NCBI GenBank assembly: GCA_017410195.1
Contig: JAFQRF010000078.1
Span: forward strand, 1 to 55,510
Length of the DNA stretch: 55,510 nucleotides
Source of the DNA: Clostridia bacterium
GTDB lineage: Bacteria > Bacillota > Clostridia > Oscillospirales > Acutalibacteraceae
Reading direction: 5' to 3'
The first letter of the stretch is position 1. Every line of letters begins with the position of its first letter. Below are positions 8,527 to 16,851 of the stretch, one piece after another. A model generated the notes under the pieces. The model was given only the letters and a program-made list of their open reading frames with translations, had not been told where the DNA came from and searched no databases. A program made the translations under genes and the position numbers.

Positions 8527-8689
8527 TGTAAATTTCCTCCGATTTTTTCAGAAGTTCGTATCTGCCCTTGGCAAAAAGAGGAACGTCCTTTTTAATGTTA
8601 TTGGCATTAAATCTCGTCTTTGAGCGCAATTACTCTAATGACGGCACAAATGCGAGTAATATAATATCATATGATTTCAAAGAATGCAA
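8527..8689 (-). promoter_or_regulatory. rplS promoter and about 130-nt leader
   Basis: On the minus strand TTGCAT (8684-8689), a 17-bp spacer and TATTAT (8661-8666) give a good sigma-A promoter with predicted start near 8654. The leader to the rplS start is therefore about 128 nt. It contains a small hairpin TTTAATG/CATTAAA (about 8595-8615). L19 leaders that bind the protein are known in Bacillota; whether this is one is inference from position and length only. Confidence 0.5.
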
Positions 8690-8767
8690 GTGTTTTTTTG
8701 CCGATTTCAAATATTTTTAACATTTTGAGAATTATGCACCAAATCACCTGCATTTTTCACGTTTCAA

Positions 8768-9430
8768 TCATTCAAAAATGCTTAAATCTTCACGCAGAAG
8801 CCTTGTTCTGACAATATTTCTGTCAACATCCTCCGCCGAAAATTCAGAAAGCAGAGAGCTAAGCAGAAGCTCGGCATTGAGATTTACCGTATTACCTGCA
8901 GCAAGAATTGTTTTGATAAAAACTCTGTTTTCTGACGATGAAATTTCAAATTTTTTTACAAGCTCGCAGAGGTTGACCGTCTTTATCCCCTTCTTGCTTC
9001 GCTTTTCCGCATTAAGTACTCCGCTGTCAATAATTGCCTTTGCTCCTGCGGAAAAACCTTCCGCCTCGCCTGCATTTTCAAACCATACATCGATTTCATA
9101 TTCCGCTGCGGCAATCTCATTAGGCTTATGCTCAGGCTTTGCAACATCAACAATTTCAATGCCCTCGGGCATAACGGAGTTGAGTCTTTTTTTGATTTCA
9201 CCAAAGGTCATTTCGCCCTCGATTCTGATATCAAGCGGCTCTTTCAGTCCTGCCTGACCGAGCGGAAGAGGCATAAGAAAAGTCATATAAGGATGAGGAT
9301 TGAAGCCCTCTGTATACCAAAGCGGAATATCGGCACGCCTTACGGCTCTGGTCATGCAGCGGTTCATATCGAGATGTGAAATATAGACAGCAAGTCCGTC
9401 TTTTTTAAACCACAGTCTTACGGGTTTCAT
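8768..9430 (-). CDS. TIGR03936/DUF2344 family protein
   Basis: A 220-residue protein of the DUF2344 family that normally accompanies, or is fused to, a TIGR03960-type radical SAM enzyme. The opening MKPVRLWFKKDGLAVYISHL and the segment ADIPLWYTEGFNPHPYMTF...LPLGQAGLKEPLDI are characteristic. The function is not established; the partner and the frequent neighbours rng and rplU suggest RNA or ribosome modification, which is inference. The ATG at 9428-9430 has GGAGGTGTGTGTG before it, and the gene overlaps the upstream radical SAM gene by 26 bases, so the two are translationally linked. No rng or rplU follows here. Confidence 0.88.
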   Translation of the reverse strand: MKPVRLWFKKDGLAVYISHLDMNRCMTRAVRRADIPLWYTEGFNPHPYMTFLMPLPLGQAGLKEPLDIRIEGEMTFGEIKKRLNSVMPEGIEIVDVAKPEHKPNEIAAAEYEIDVWFENAGEAEGFSAGAKAIIDSGVLNAEKRSKKGIKTVNLCELVKKFEISSSENRVFIKTILAAGNTVNLNAELLLSSLLSEFSAEDVDRNIVRTRLLREDLSIFE

Positions 9431-11261
9431 CACACACACCTCCGTTGAGTCTGTTTGCACCGCATCCCGCACACTTTTCACGGCAGCTTGCGGTTGTTTC
9501 ACCCTTATGAGCCTTGACATTTTCGTTCATAAGGAATTTTTTGGTAACTCCGTAGTCCATATGATCCCACGGAAGAATTTCGTCGTATTCACGGCGCCTT
9601 GCAGTATAGAAATACGGGTCGATTCCGTTTTCTTTGAAGCTTTCTTCCCATACCTCGGGTTTAAGGCATTCAGCCCAACCGTCAAACTTACAGCCCTTGC
9701 GCCACGCAGTTTCGATTACATCGGCAAGACGTCTGTCGCCCCTTGCAAAAACGCCTTCAAGGAAGCTTGTCCACGGCACATGTCTTGAAACAGTAACTTT
9801 CCTTGTCTTTACGCATGAAATCAGATAATTCTGCTTATCGATAAGCACGTCGGGTTTATCCTGCGGCTCCCACTGGAAGGGAGTAAAGGGCTTCGGCACA
9901 AGCGATGCAACACTGATGCTGACATTCACGCCCTTGCCCTTGGGTTTATCGGGATTTTTATAGAATTCATCAACAACCGCCTGTGCAAGATTTGCAATAC
10001 CCTCGATATCCTCTTGGGTTTCGGTGGGCAAACCAATCATAAAGTAGAGTTTAACGGCAGTCCAGCCGCCCGCAAATGCCTGAGCAGCGGTAGTAAGCAC
10101 TTCTTCTTCGGTTATGTTTTTATTGATAACGTCACGCAGACGCTGTGTACCGGCTTCGGGCGCGAAGGTGAGTCCGCTTCGTCTTACGGCGTTAAGCTGC
10201 TCCATAAGCTCCTTGGGGAAATTATCCGCACGCAGCGAAGGCAGGGCAATATTGATTTTCTGCTCGATTGTCCAAGGAAGCATATTCGTTATAAGCTTCT
10301 CAAGACCTTTGTAGTCACTCGTGCTGAGTGAGCAGAGCGAAATTTCGTCATAACCCGTGCTGTCGCATATCGCCTTGCATTGCGCCTCAACGGTTTCGGG
10401 AGATTTCCTGCGCAAGGGTCTGTTAAGAAATCCTGCCTGACAGAATCGGCATCCTCTGATACATCCTCTAAAAATCTCAACGGTTGTTCTGTCATGCACA
10501 ACCTCAAGGAAAGGCACAACGAATTCTGTCGGCGAAAACATACTGTCGAGGTCGGCAACGTTTCGCTTTTCAACCTTTTCGGGCGCTCCGCAGGAGGGAG
10601 TGACCGATTTTACGGTATTATCTTCGTTATATTCAACATTGTAAAGAGAGGGAACATAAACGCCTTTTATCTGTGCGGCGGCAGCAAGGAATTCCTGCTT
10701 CGTCGCACCCTTCGCCTTGTATTCCTTGAGTAAATCTATAAGCTCATTTGTGACCTCTTCGCCGTCACCCGGAAGAGTGATATCAAAGAATTCCGCAATC
10801 GGCTCGGCATTGCATACACATGCTCCGCCGGCAATGACAATAGGAGTCAGCGCCGTTCTGTCCTTGGCTCTTACGGGCAGACCCGCAAGGTCAAGCATAT
10901 TAAGAACGTTGGTATAACTCAGCTCATACTGCATTGTAAATCCGAGAATGTCGAAATCCTTTATCGCATCGCCGCTTTCAAGTCCGTAAAGCGGAATGTT
11001 ATTTTCACGCAAAACATCTTCCATATCGGTCCACGGAGCGAAAACACGCTCGCACCACGCATCTTCTCTTGCGTTGACGAGTGAATATAGAATTTTCATT
11101 CCGAGATGGGACATGCCGATTTCATAGGTATCGGGAAAGCAGAATGCATAGCGGATATCAACGGAATTTTTATCCTTGACAACGCTGTTAAGCTCGCCGC
11201 CCGTATATCTGCCCGGCTTCTGCACCTTGAGCAAAAATCTTTCAAGTTCCTTGGGATACAT
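9405..11261 (-). CDS. TIGR03960-type B12-binding-domain radical SAM protein
   Basis: A 618-residue radical SAM enzyme. The N-terminal about 200 residues resemble a cobalamin-binding-like domain. The cluster motif CIRGCRFC (Cys-x3-Cys-x2-Cys) follows RGxxRG-type context near residue 270, and the TIM-barrel core continues to about 480. The C-terminus carries a cysteine group CREKCAGCGAN that may bind a second metal centre. No reaction is established for this family. The ATG at 11259-11261 is chosen because AGGAGAAGG lies just upstream; a TTG six codons earlier is less likely. It overlaps the DUF2344 partner gene, the usual arrangement. Confidence 0.9.
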   Translation of the reverse strand: MYPKELERFLLKVQKPGRYTGGELNSVVKDKNSVDIRYAFCFPDTYEIGMSHLGMKILYSLVNAREDAWCERVFAPWTDMEDVLRENNIPLYGLESGDAIKDFDILGFTMQYELSYTNVLNMLDLAGLPVRAKDRTALTPIVIAGGACVCNAEPIAEFFDITLPGDGEEVTNELIDLLKEYKAKGATKQEFLAAAAQIKGVYVPSLYNVEYNEDNTVKSVTPSCGAPEKVEKRNVADLDSMFSPTEFVVPFLEVVHDRTTVEIFRGCIRGCRFCQAGFLNRPLRRKSPETVEAQCKAICDSTGYDEISLCSLSTSDYKGLEKLITNMLPWTIEQKINIALPSLRADNFPKELMEQLNAVRRSGLTFAPEAGTQRLRDVINKNITEEEVLTTAAQAFAGGWTAVKLYFMIGLPTETQEDIEGIANLAQAVVDEFYKNPDKPKGKGVNVSISVASLVPKPFTPFQWEPQDKPDVLIDKQNYLISCVKTRKVTVSRHVPWTSFLEGVFARGDRRLADVIETAWRKGCKFDGWAECLKPEVWEESFKENGIDPYFYTARRREYDEILPWDHMDYGVTKKFLMNENVKAHKGETTASCREKCAGCGANRLNGGVCDETRKTVV

Positions 11262-11357
11262 AGACCTTCTCCTGTTCAAAAATCATATCTTATTTATGAT
11301 ATCACAGAATTATGAAAAAATCAACGGCGGGATAATCGCCCCGCCGTATAACAGTTT

Positions 11358-11636
11358 TTATTTCATTTTATAATCATCAATAATCTGTGCAATATGAGTA
11401 ACAAAAGCAAGCGGCAAACCGTCAACATTTATGTTCGGAGTGTCATCAAGACCAAGGAGATAATCCGTTGAAACACGGAACAGCTTTGCGATGCGTACAA
11501 GCATTTCAACCGAGGGCTGAATATTATCGTTTTCCCAATTGGAAACCGTCTGCTTTGTGATATTGAGTTTTCCGGCAAGCTGAACCTGATTCCAGCCGTG
11601 TGCCATGCGTAATTCATAAATCCTTTCTCCGAGCAT
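11358..11636 (-). CDS. XRE-family helix-turn-helix regulator
   Basis: A 92-residue cytoplasmic DNA-binding protein. Residues 4-60 form a Cro/C1-type HTH: IYELRMAHGWNQVQLAG, recognition region ITKQTVSNWEND, then the usual KLFRVSTDYLLGLDD end. The remaining 30 residues are short and show no known sensor domain. It is divergent from the large LRR gene with 125 bp between the starts, and that gap carries an inverted repeat overlapping both promoters. It is therefore likely to control itself and the LRR gene; this is inference. GGAGG precedes the start at 11634-11636. Confidence 0.88.
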   Translation of the reverse strand: MLGERIYELRMAHGWNQVQLAGKLNITKQTVSNWENDNIQPSVEMLVRIAKLFRVSTDYLLGLDDTPNINVDGLPLAFVTHIAQIIDDYKMK

Positions 11637-11651
11637 AATTGCCTCCAGCGT

Positions 11652-11723
11652 GTCAAATATTACAATACTATTATCACAAAACGCTTGACAATATTAAAAT
11701 ACTTTGATATCTTAATATTTGAC
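11652..11723. promoter_or_regulatory. Inverted-repeat operator pair in the HTH-LRR divergent region
   Basis: GTCAAATATTA (11652-11662) and its exact reverse complement TAATATTTGAC (11713-11723) flank the region, and a related TGACAATATTA lies at 11686-11696. The arms overlap the -10 of the HTH gene and the transcription start of the LRR gene. This is a plausible binding site set for the adjacent XRE regulator. Confidence 0.5.
11662..11713. promoter_or_regulatory. Overlapping back-to-back promoters
   Basis: Plus strand: TTGACA (11685-11690), 17-bp spacer, TATCTT (11708-11713), serving the LRR gene at 11762. Minus strand: TTGTCA (11686-11691), 18-bp spacer, TATTGT (11662-11667), serving the HTH gene. 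The two -35 elements share five bases, so the two promoters should compete for polymerase. Confidence 0.55.
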
Positions 11724-11761
11724 TAAAGTCAATACTTATTATTCAACTTGGAGGTATTAAA

Positions 11762-14527
11762 ATGAAACGGACATTAAAAAAATCAATGTCAATTCTCCTT
11801 GCATTCACACTCCTTTTCGGCTCAATCGCATTCGGGTTATCGGATGTGAACTTTGATGATTTTGCGGTGAAAGCAGATGCGGCAGAAACATTCACGGAAG
11901 GATATTATAAATATAAGGTGGATGAGAATGGCAATGCAAATATAACGGATGCTGATAATTCAATCAGCGGAGATATCGTTATCCCGTCAGAACTCGGCGG
12001 CTTTTCCGTTACAAGCATTGATTTTTTGGCATTCTCTTATTGCAAAAGTCTCACAAGTGTAAAAATTCCTGACAGCGTAACAAGCATAGAAACGAATGTG
12101 TTCAATGATTGCACAAGTCTTACAAGCATAACCGTAGACCCTGCCAATACGGCATATTCAAATGACGAATTCGGCGTGTTGTTTAACAAAGATAAAACGC
12201 AGTTAATACAATATCCTATAGGGAACACAAGAACAAGCTATGAAATCCCTGACAGCGTAACAATGATAGGTTATAGTGCGTTCTCTGATTGCACCGGTCT
12301 CACAAGTGTAACAATCCCCGACAGCGTGACAAGCATAGATAGTTTTGCATTCTCTTATTGCAACAGTCTCACAAGCATAGTTATCCCCGACAGCGTAACA
12401 AGCATAGGAACGAATGCATTCGAGAATTGCACAAGTCTTACAAGCATAACCGTAGACTCTGCCAATACGGCATATTCAAGCGATGAATACGGAGTCCTTT
12501 TTGATAAAGAAAAAACGCAATTAATACAATATCCTATAGGAAATACAAGAACAAGCTATGAAATCCCTGACAGTGTAACAAGCGTAGGTGATTCTGCGTT
12601 CGAGCATTGCGACAGTCTCACAAGTATAGAAATCGGCAACAACGTAACAAGCATAGATGCATTTGCATTCTATGATTGTGCCGGTATCATAAGTATAGAA
12701 ATCAGCAACAATGTAACAAGCATAGGCGCCAGTGCGTTTGAAGATACCGGATATTACAACGATTCGGATAATTGGGAAGGCAATGTTCTTTATATTGGTA
12801 ATTATCTTATAGATGTAAAATACGGACTAACCGGTTCATATAAAATCAAGGAAGGAACAGTACTTGTTTCTGATTATGCGTTCTCTTATCGCAGCAGTAT
12901 TACAGATATAGAAATCCCTGACAGCGTAAAATGCATAGGTGATTATGCGTTCCTGTCGTGCTCCGGTCTCACAAGTATAGAAATCGGCAACAACGTAACA
13001 AGCATAGGTAATGATGCGTTTAGTAAAACCGGATATTATAATGATTCGAATAATTGGGAAAATGATGTTCTTTATATTGATAATTATCTTATAGAAGCAA
13101 AAGAAACAATAACCGGTTCATATGAAATCAAAGAAGGAACAATAATAGTTTCTGATGAGGCGTTCTGGAGCTGTGAAGGTCTCACAAGCGTAAAAATCCC
13201 CGGCAGTGTAAAAAGTATAGGTGAGGCTGCATTCGAGTGGTGTACCGGTCTCACAAGCGCAGAAATAGGCAGCGGCGTGACAAGCATAGGGATTGCGGCA
13301 TTCAATGGTTGCGAAGGTCTCACAAGCGTAAAAATACCTGACAGCGTAACAAGCATAGGTTATGGAGCTTTTGCTGAGTGTATCGGTCTCACGAGCGTAG
13401 AAATCCCCGACAGCATAACAAACACGGGTGATTTTACTTTCTATAATTGTTACAATTTAACAAACGTAAAAATCCCCGACAGCGTAACAAGCATAGGTGA
13501 GGGTTCGTTTGCTTCTTGTGCCGGTCTTACAAGCATTGAAATCCCTGACAAAGTAACAAGCATAGGCGATTATGCATTTTCTGCTTGCGTCGGTCTCACA
13601 GGTGTAGAAATTCCTGACAGTGTAATAAGCATAGGTGAAGAGGCGTTCTGTGAATGCCTCAGCCTTGAGTACATTCATATTCCATCGAGCGTCACAAGCC
13701 TTGGAAAATCAATTGTATCTTCTGATGCCGAAAAAGCAGAACAGATTGAATCTATAAAAACAGAATTAGAAAATGCAAGTGAAGAAGAATTGGCATATTA
13801 TGCCGAAATGGGCATAACCAAGGAAAATGTTGCAAAATGGAAGCCAACAACGGTTATATGTTCAGATACCGCAGACTGTAATGCAAAAACATATGCAGAG
13901 AAAAACGGAAACAAATTTGTGGTTTGTGACGGACACGATACCGCAAATCCTGAAGAACCCACAACTAAGCCTATTGAAACCACCAAGCCTGCAGAAGTTC
14001 CTACCACAACAAAACCGGTTGTTACAGAACCTTCAACAACCAAACCTGCTGTAACCGAACCTTCAACCAAACCGGTCGCAACAACCAAGCCCACAACAGA
14101 ACCTACAACCAAGCCTTCAGAAACCACAAAGCCGACAACAGCACCTACAAACAAACCCGAATCCACCACCAAACCCGTTGTTGAAGAAGAAATCATCAAG
14201 AAACCTTCAACAACCAAGGTCAAGTATGGTGAAACGCTTATTCTTCACGCTGATTTTGCCAATATTCCCGAGGGCGCAACAATCGAGTGGAGCGTTGAAG
14301 GTAAGGGTGTAACAATCGTTCCTTCCGAAGACGGCAAAACATGTGCCGTAACGTCAACATCAACGGGTGATGTAACCGTCACGGCAAAATACACAGATGC
14401 AAACGGTGTTGAACACGTTTCCGAGCAGGAAATCAAATCAAACGCAAGCTTCTGGCAGAAAATTGTATCATTCTTCAAAAACCTTTTCGGCATCAACAGA
14501 ATAATCGAACAGAGAATAAAGTTCTGA
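11762..14527 (+). CDS. BspA-like leucine-rich-repeat surface protein
   Basis: A 921-residue secreted protein. A signal peptide spans about residues 1-42, ending near VKADAAE. From about 75 to 690 there are some two dozen LRR_5/BspA (TpLRR) repeats of the form LTSVxIPDSVTSIGxxAFxxC. Two kinds of non-LRR inserts each recur: one with SANTAYSSDE...LIQYPIGNTRTSYEIPDSV and one with GYYNDSDNWE...NYLI. A Thr/Pro/Lys linker with repeated TTKP follows at about 735-805, then an immunoglobulin-like domain to about 890. The C-terminus contains SFWQKIVSFFKNLFG. Family members bind host proteins or glycans; the ligand is unknown. GGAGG precedes the ATG. Probably controlled by the divergent HTH protein. Confidence 0.9.
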   Translation: MKRTLKKSMSILLAFTLLFGSIAFGLSDVNFDDFAVKADAAETFTEGYYKYKVDENGNANITDADNSISGDIVIPSELGGFSVTSIDFLAFSYCKSLTSVKIPDSVTSIETNVFNDCTSLTSITVDPANTAYSNDEFGVLFNKDKTQLIQYPIGNTRTSYEIPDSVTMIGYSAFSDCTGLTSVTIPDSVTSIDSFAFSYCNSLTSIVIPDSVTSIGTNAFENCTSLTSITVDSANTAYSSDEYGVLFDKEKTQLIQYPIGNTRTSYEIPDSVTSVGDSAFEHCDSLTSIEIGNNVTSIDAFAFYDCAGIISIEISNNVTSIGASAFEDTGYYNDSDNWEGNVLYIGNYLIDVKYGLTGSYKIKEGTVLVSDYAFSYRSSITDIEIPDSVKCIGDYAFLSCSGLTSIEIGNNVTSIGNDAFSKTGYYNDSNNWENDVLYIDNYLIEAKETITGSYEIKEGTIIVSDEAFWSCEGLTSVKIPGSVKSIGEAAFEWCTGLTSAEIGSGVTSIGIAAFNGCEGLTSVKIPDSVTSIGYGAFAECIGLTSVEIPDSITNTGDFTFYNCYNLTNVKIPDSVTSIGEGSFASCAGLTSIEIPDKVTSIGDYAFSACVGLTGVEIPDSVISIGEEAFCECLSLEYIHIPSSVTSLGKSIVSSDAEKAEQIESIKTELENASEEELAYYAEMGITKENVAKWKPTTVICSDTADCNAKTYAEKNGNKFVVCDGHDTANPEEPTTKPIETTKPAEVPTTTKPVVTEPSTTKPAVTEPSTKPVATTKPTTEPTTKPSETTKPTTAPTNKPESTTKPVVEEEIIKKPSTTKVKYGETLILHADFANIPEGATIEWSVEGKGVTIVPSEDGKTCAVTSTSTGDVTVTAKYTDANGVEHVSEQEIKSNASFWQKIVSFFKNLFGINRIIEQRIKF

Positions 14528-14546
14528 ATTATGGCTTAATTTTACG

Positions 14547-14580
14547 GCTTCCCCTTGAGGGGAAGCTCCGTCATAGACGG
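14547..14580 (+). terminator. Double hairpin after the LRR gene
   Basis: GCTTCCCC-TTGA-GGGGAAGC (14547-14566) is a perfect 8-bp stem with a tetraloop, followed by a second small stem CCGTC-ATA-GACGG (14568-14580). It lies about 20 bases after the LRR stop and before the convergent M50 gene. There is no T run, so it may be a dispersed intergenic repeat acting as a transcript end. Confidence 0.5.
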
Positions 14581-14609
14581 TGATTTGGTATCATCGCAGA
14601 GGGCGGATA

Positions 14610-15215
14610 TTATATTTTCCGTTTCTTATTCTCCGAACAGCACACCGCTGCCAGATATGCAGTAACCGCTGCAAGGGTAAAATTGCCGTTTACAAAAATC
14701 ATTGTAATCCCCGCAGCAGCCATCGGAACAAGAACGGCACATGAAACGTAAAAAGCAATTTTTTTCGCTTTTTCTTCGTCTGTTATATATGACAGAAAAG
14801 AAAAAAACATATTTCCGCCGTCAAGCGGTACACAAGGAACAAGATTGAATATACCGATGCAAAAGCTTATTGCCGCAGCGGTTTTCATTCCCGTATGTTC
14901 CGATGCAAACGGCAGCATAAATGCCGAAAAAACAAAATTCATTACGGGTCCCGCCGCATAAACCGCCAGTTCCTCCGCAGCAGTGAGGACTGACGGTTCT
15001 TTTCTTTCAAGCTTTATTCCGTAAAACGACAGTTCAACCGATGAAGGGCTTTCGCCGAGAATCATCAGACAAATTATATGACCCGCTTCGTGAATGATGC
15101 AGCAAAAAAGCGCAACGGCGCATGTTCCGCTTCCGTCGAGAATGAGCATCAGCGTTATCACCGCCGCAAAGGATATATTTATTCTCAAAGAGGTTCTTCC
15201 GAGGTTAACCTTCAT
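14610..15215 (-). CDS. Site-2 protease, M50 family (SpoIVFB-like)
   Basis: A 201-residue integral membrane zinc protease. HEAGH at residues 42-46 supplies the zinc ligands and the glutamate, and NLVPCVPLDGG at 124-134 supplies the third ligand in the usual NxxPxxxLDGG motif. Several hydrophobic segments surround both. The best-known relative of this size, SpoIVFB, cleaves pro-sigma-K in the mother cell. The ATG at 15213-15215 overlaps the last 11 bases of the M23 gene, so the pair is translationally coupled. An M23-like partner directly upstream matches the spoIVFA-spoIVFB arrangement, which favours a sporulation role; assignment as SpoIVFB itself is inference. Confidence 0.85.
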   Translation of the reverse strand: MKVNLGRTSLRINISFAAVITLMLILDGSGTCAVALFCCIIHEAGHIICLMILGESPSSVELSFYGIKLERKEPSVLTAAEELAVYAAGPVMNFVFSAFMLPFASEHTGMKTAAAISFCIGIFNLVPCVPLDGGNMFFSFLSYITDEEKAKKIAFYVSCAVLVPMAAAGITMIFVNGNFTLAAVTAYLAAVCCSENKKRKI

Positions 15216-16143
15216 CGGCGTTTTCAGGATACAGCTGCCTTTCCGGGTCAACCCTCACGCCGTTTATCCTGACCTCAAAGTGAAGATGAGGACCCGTTGA
15301 CCAACCCGTCGAACCGACAAGACCCACCGTTTCTCCCTGACGGATAACTGCATTTTCCTCAACATAAATTTCCGAAAGATGGCAGTAATAGGTTGAAAGT
15401 CCTTCCGAATGCTCCATGAGTACATATTTGCCCCAGACATCGCTCTCTCCTGTTTCGGCGATTTTTCCGTAAAACGCCGCAGAAACGGGAGTTCCCTCTG
15501 CTGCCGCAAGGTCAAGCCCCGTATGGAAACCGTAATTGCCCGAAACGGGATTTGTTCTGTAGCCGAAACGAGAGGTTATTCTTGCGTTTTTCACCGGTAA
15601 AACGGGGTCAACGCTGACATAATAAGGTGCAAATGAAGTACCCTTCACCGCCTCTTTGCTTTCAATATCACCGCCGCCCGAACCGTTGATTATTTCACCG
15701 ACCGCAACAGTCTCTCCCGTTTCGTCACTCGTGACATCAAAAGAATTTACGGTTATTTTTTCTGCGGAGGATTCCGTCGCAACGTTAGCAGAAAACGCAG
15801 GTTCAGCCGATTCAGAGGGTTTAAACACAAAATCTGCGGTATCTTTAAGCTGTTCAAGCATTTCAGATGCCGACATATCATTCTGCATTATTTTTCGATA
15901 ATCCTCACGCATCTTTGCATACGCCGTCGGGCTGACCTTTGAAGCAAGAAAAACGCCCGATACAATCAGAACACAAATCACACTTTGCAAAAGAATAAGT
16001 CTTACAAGATAATCGGTTTTTGTTTTTTTCTTTGCCGGCCTTGAACTGTTTTTTTTCGCAGGTGCATCCTCATCGGTAAACTTGAATCTGCTTCTGTATT
16101 CTTCCCTTTCCGTGCGCTGCGACGGATATTCAAAATCGTTCAT
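15205..16143 (-). CDS. Membrane-anchored M23 (LytM) protein, SpoIVFA-like
   Basis: A 312-residue bitopic protein. Residues 1-45 are charged and cytoplasmic, 46-67 form a membrane segment, about 70-185 is a low-complexity outer linker, and about 190-305 is a LytM/M23 domain. The zinc motifs GFHTGLDLA (HxxxD) and PHLHFE (HxH) are intact, so it could be an active peptidoglycan endopeptidase. SpoIVFA of Bacillus, its positional counterpart next to an M50 protease, is a regulatory protein with a degenerate LytM domain. This protein may therefore be a regulator, a wall hydrolase such as SpoIIQ-type proteins, or both. Confidence 0.83.
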   Translation of the reverse strand: MNDFEYPSQRTEREEYRSRFKFTDEDAPAKKNSSRPAKKKTKTDYLVRLILLQSVICVLIVSGVFLASKVSPTAYAKMREDYRKIMQNDMSASEMLEQLKDTADFVFKPSESAEPAFSANVATESSAEKITVNSFDVTSDETGETVAVGEIINGSGGGDIESKEAVKGTSFAPYYVSVDPVLPVKNARITSRFGYRTNPVSGNYGFHTGLDLAAAEGTPVSAAFYGKIAETGESDVWGKYVLMEHSEGLSTYYCHLSEIYVEENAVIRQGETVGLVGSTGWSTGPHLHFEVRINGVRVDPERQLYPENADEG

Positions 16144-16196
16144 TGCAATTCCCCCGAAAAAAGTTTTCGGTTAATTATATGAACCTTAAAAAACAT

Positions 16197-16240
16197 ATAT
16201 GCAGGGGTAAAAGTGCATTTACACTTTTACCCCTGCATAT
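16197..16240 (-). terminator. Perfect 19-bp stem-loop
   Basis: Arms 16197-16215 and 16222-16240 are perfect complements with a 6-base loop (core AGGGGTAAAAGTG). The structure begins at the stop codon of the 129-residue gene and is followed on the minus strand by ATGTTTTTTAAGG. It probably ends that gene's transcript before the M23 gene. Confidence 0.75.
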
Positions 16241-16629
16241 TAAAGTTCCGCAATTATCTGCCAATAATCGAAAGAATAATATTTCGTCAGCTTTTCTTCG
16301 GCATCTTCAATACTTTTGAAATATTCCGTATTGAACTCGCCCTCGGGGTCTGCATACAAACCCCATGCCGCAGCTTCGTTGACCGACGGAAAATATTTAT
16401 CCCACAAAAGCTTGCTGCCTTTTTTATCTCTGTTGTAGTTGAGGTAATGCGCATCCTCACGGATTCCGTCTCTGACTCTGACAAAATCGGCGTTCAGCTC
16501 CCTGCGCTCTTTTTCGGGGCATTGCCCGAGTGAATAATATTCGGCTCTGACAGCAATGCTCTGCAGAGTTGATATATATTCCGACATACGCTTTGCAAGC
16601 TGCAAATCGGTCAGTTTTTCAAGTTTCAT
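16240..16629 (-). CDS. Hypothetical protein, 129 residues
   Basis: I do not recognise this gene. It is a soluble, charged, probably helical protein with no signal peptide or membrane segment. Regularly spaced leucines and charged residues in the first 60 residues suggest a helical bundle; the second half is rich in aromatic residues (KLLWDKYFP, AAAWGLYADPEGEF, KYYSFDYW). There is no clear ribosome binding site before the ATG, though a stem and an AAAAAGGAGGAG tract lie about 40-60 bases upstream. It is followed by a strong hairpin terminator. It lies between the M23 gene and two flavoprotein genes, which says little about function. Confidence 0.6.
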   Translation of the reverse strand: MKLEKLTDLQLAKRMSEYISTLQSIAVRAEYYSLGQCPEKERRELNADFVRVRDGIREDAHYLNYNRDKKGSKLLWDKYFPSVNEAAAWGLYADPEGEFNTEYFKSIEDAEEKLTKYYSFDYWQIIAEL

Positions 16630-16851
16630 AAGGGTGTCGAGGACAATAAAAAACGTGTTTTTAACGTTTTATCCTCTCCTCCTTTTTAAAAAATTCCTAT
16701 GTTATAAATCTTAAGATCCGAAAGCGAAGATTTTTCGGATTATTTTTGGTTGTTGAGGATGCAGGAAGGCGAGTGCCTTTCAAATCCGAAACGCCGAAAA
16801 GAACCGAAAAAGCTCACTCTCGGACAGTTTTTTATTGTTATCGACGCCCTC
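16630..16851 (-). other. Intergenic region with three hairpins, no gene seen
   Basis: The 222 bases between the flavoprotein and the 129-residue gene hold no convincing ORF. On the minus strand there is a stem ATCCGAAA/TTTCGGAT (16715-16739), a small stem AGGC-GAGT-GCCT (about 16766-16778) and AAAACGT/ACGTTTT followed by TTT (about 16648-16670). An AAAAAGGAGGAG tract near 16675-16690 resembles a ribosome binding site but has no start codon at a suitable distance. Confidence 0.4.

Noticed and set aside
13798-14223. A 141-codon minus-strand frame rich in Gly-Leu-Val
   Set aside because: It is the antisense shadow of the TTKP linker of the LRR gene; its low complexity is only the mirror of the repeat and it has no ribosome binding site.
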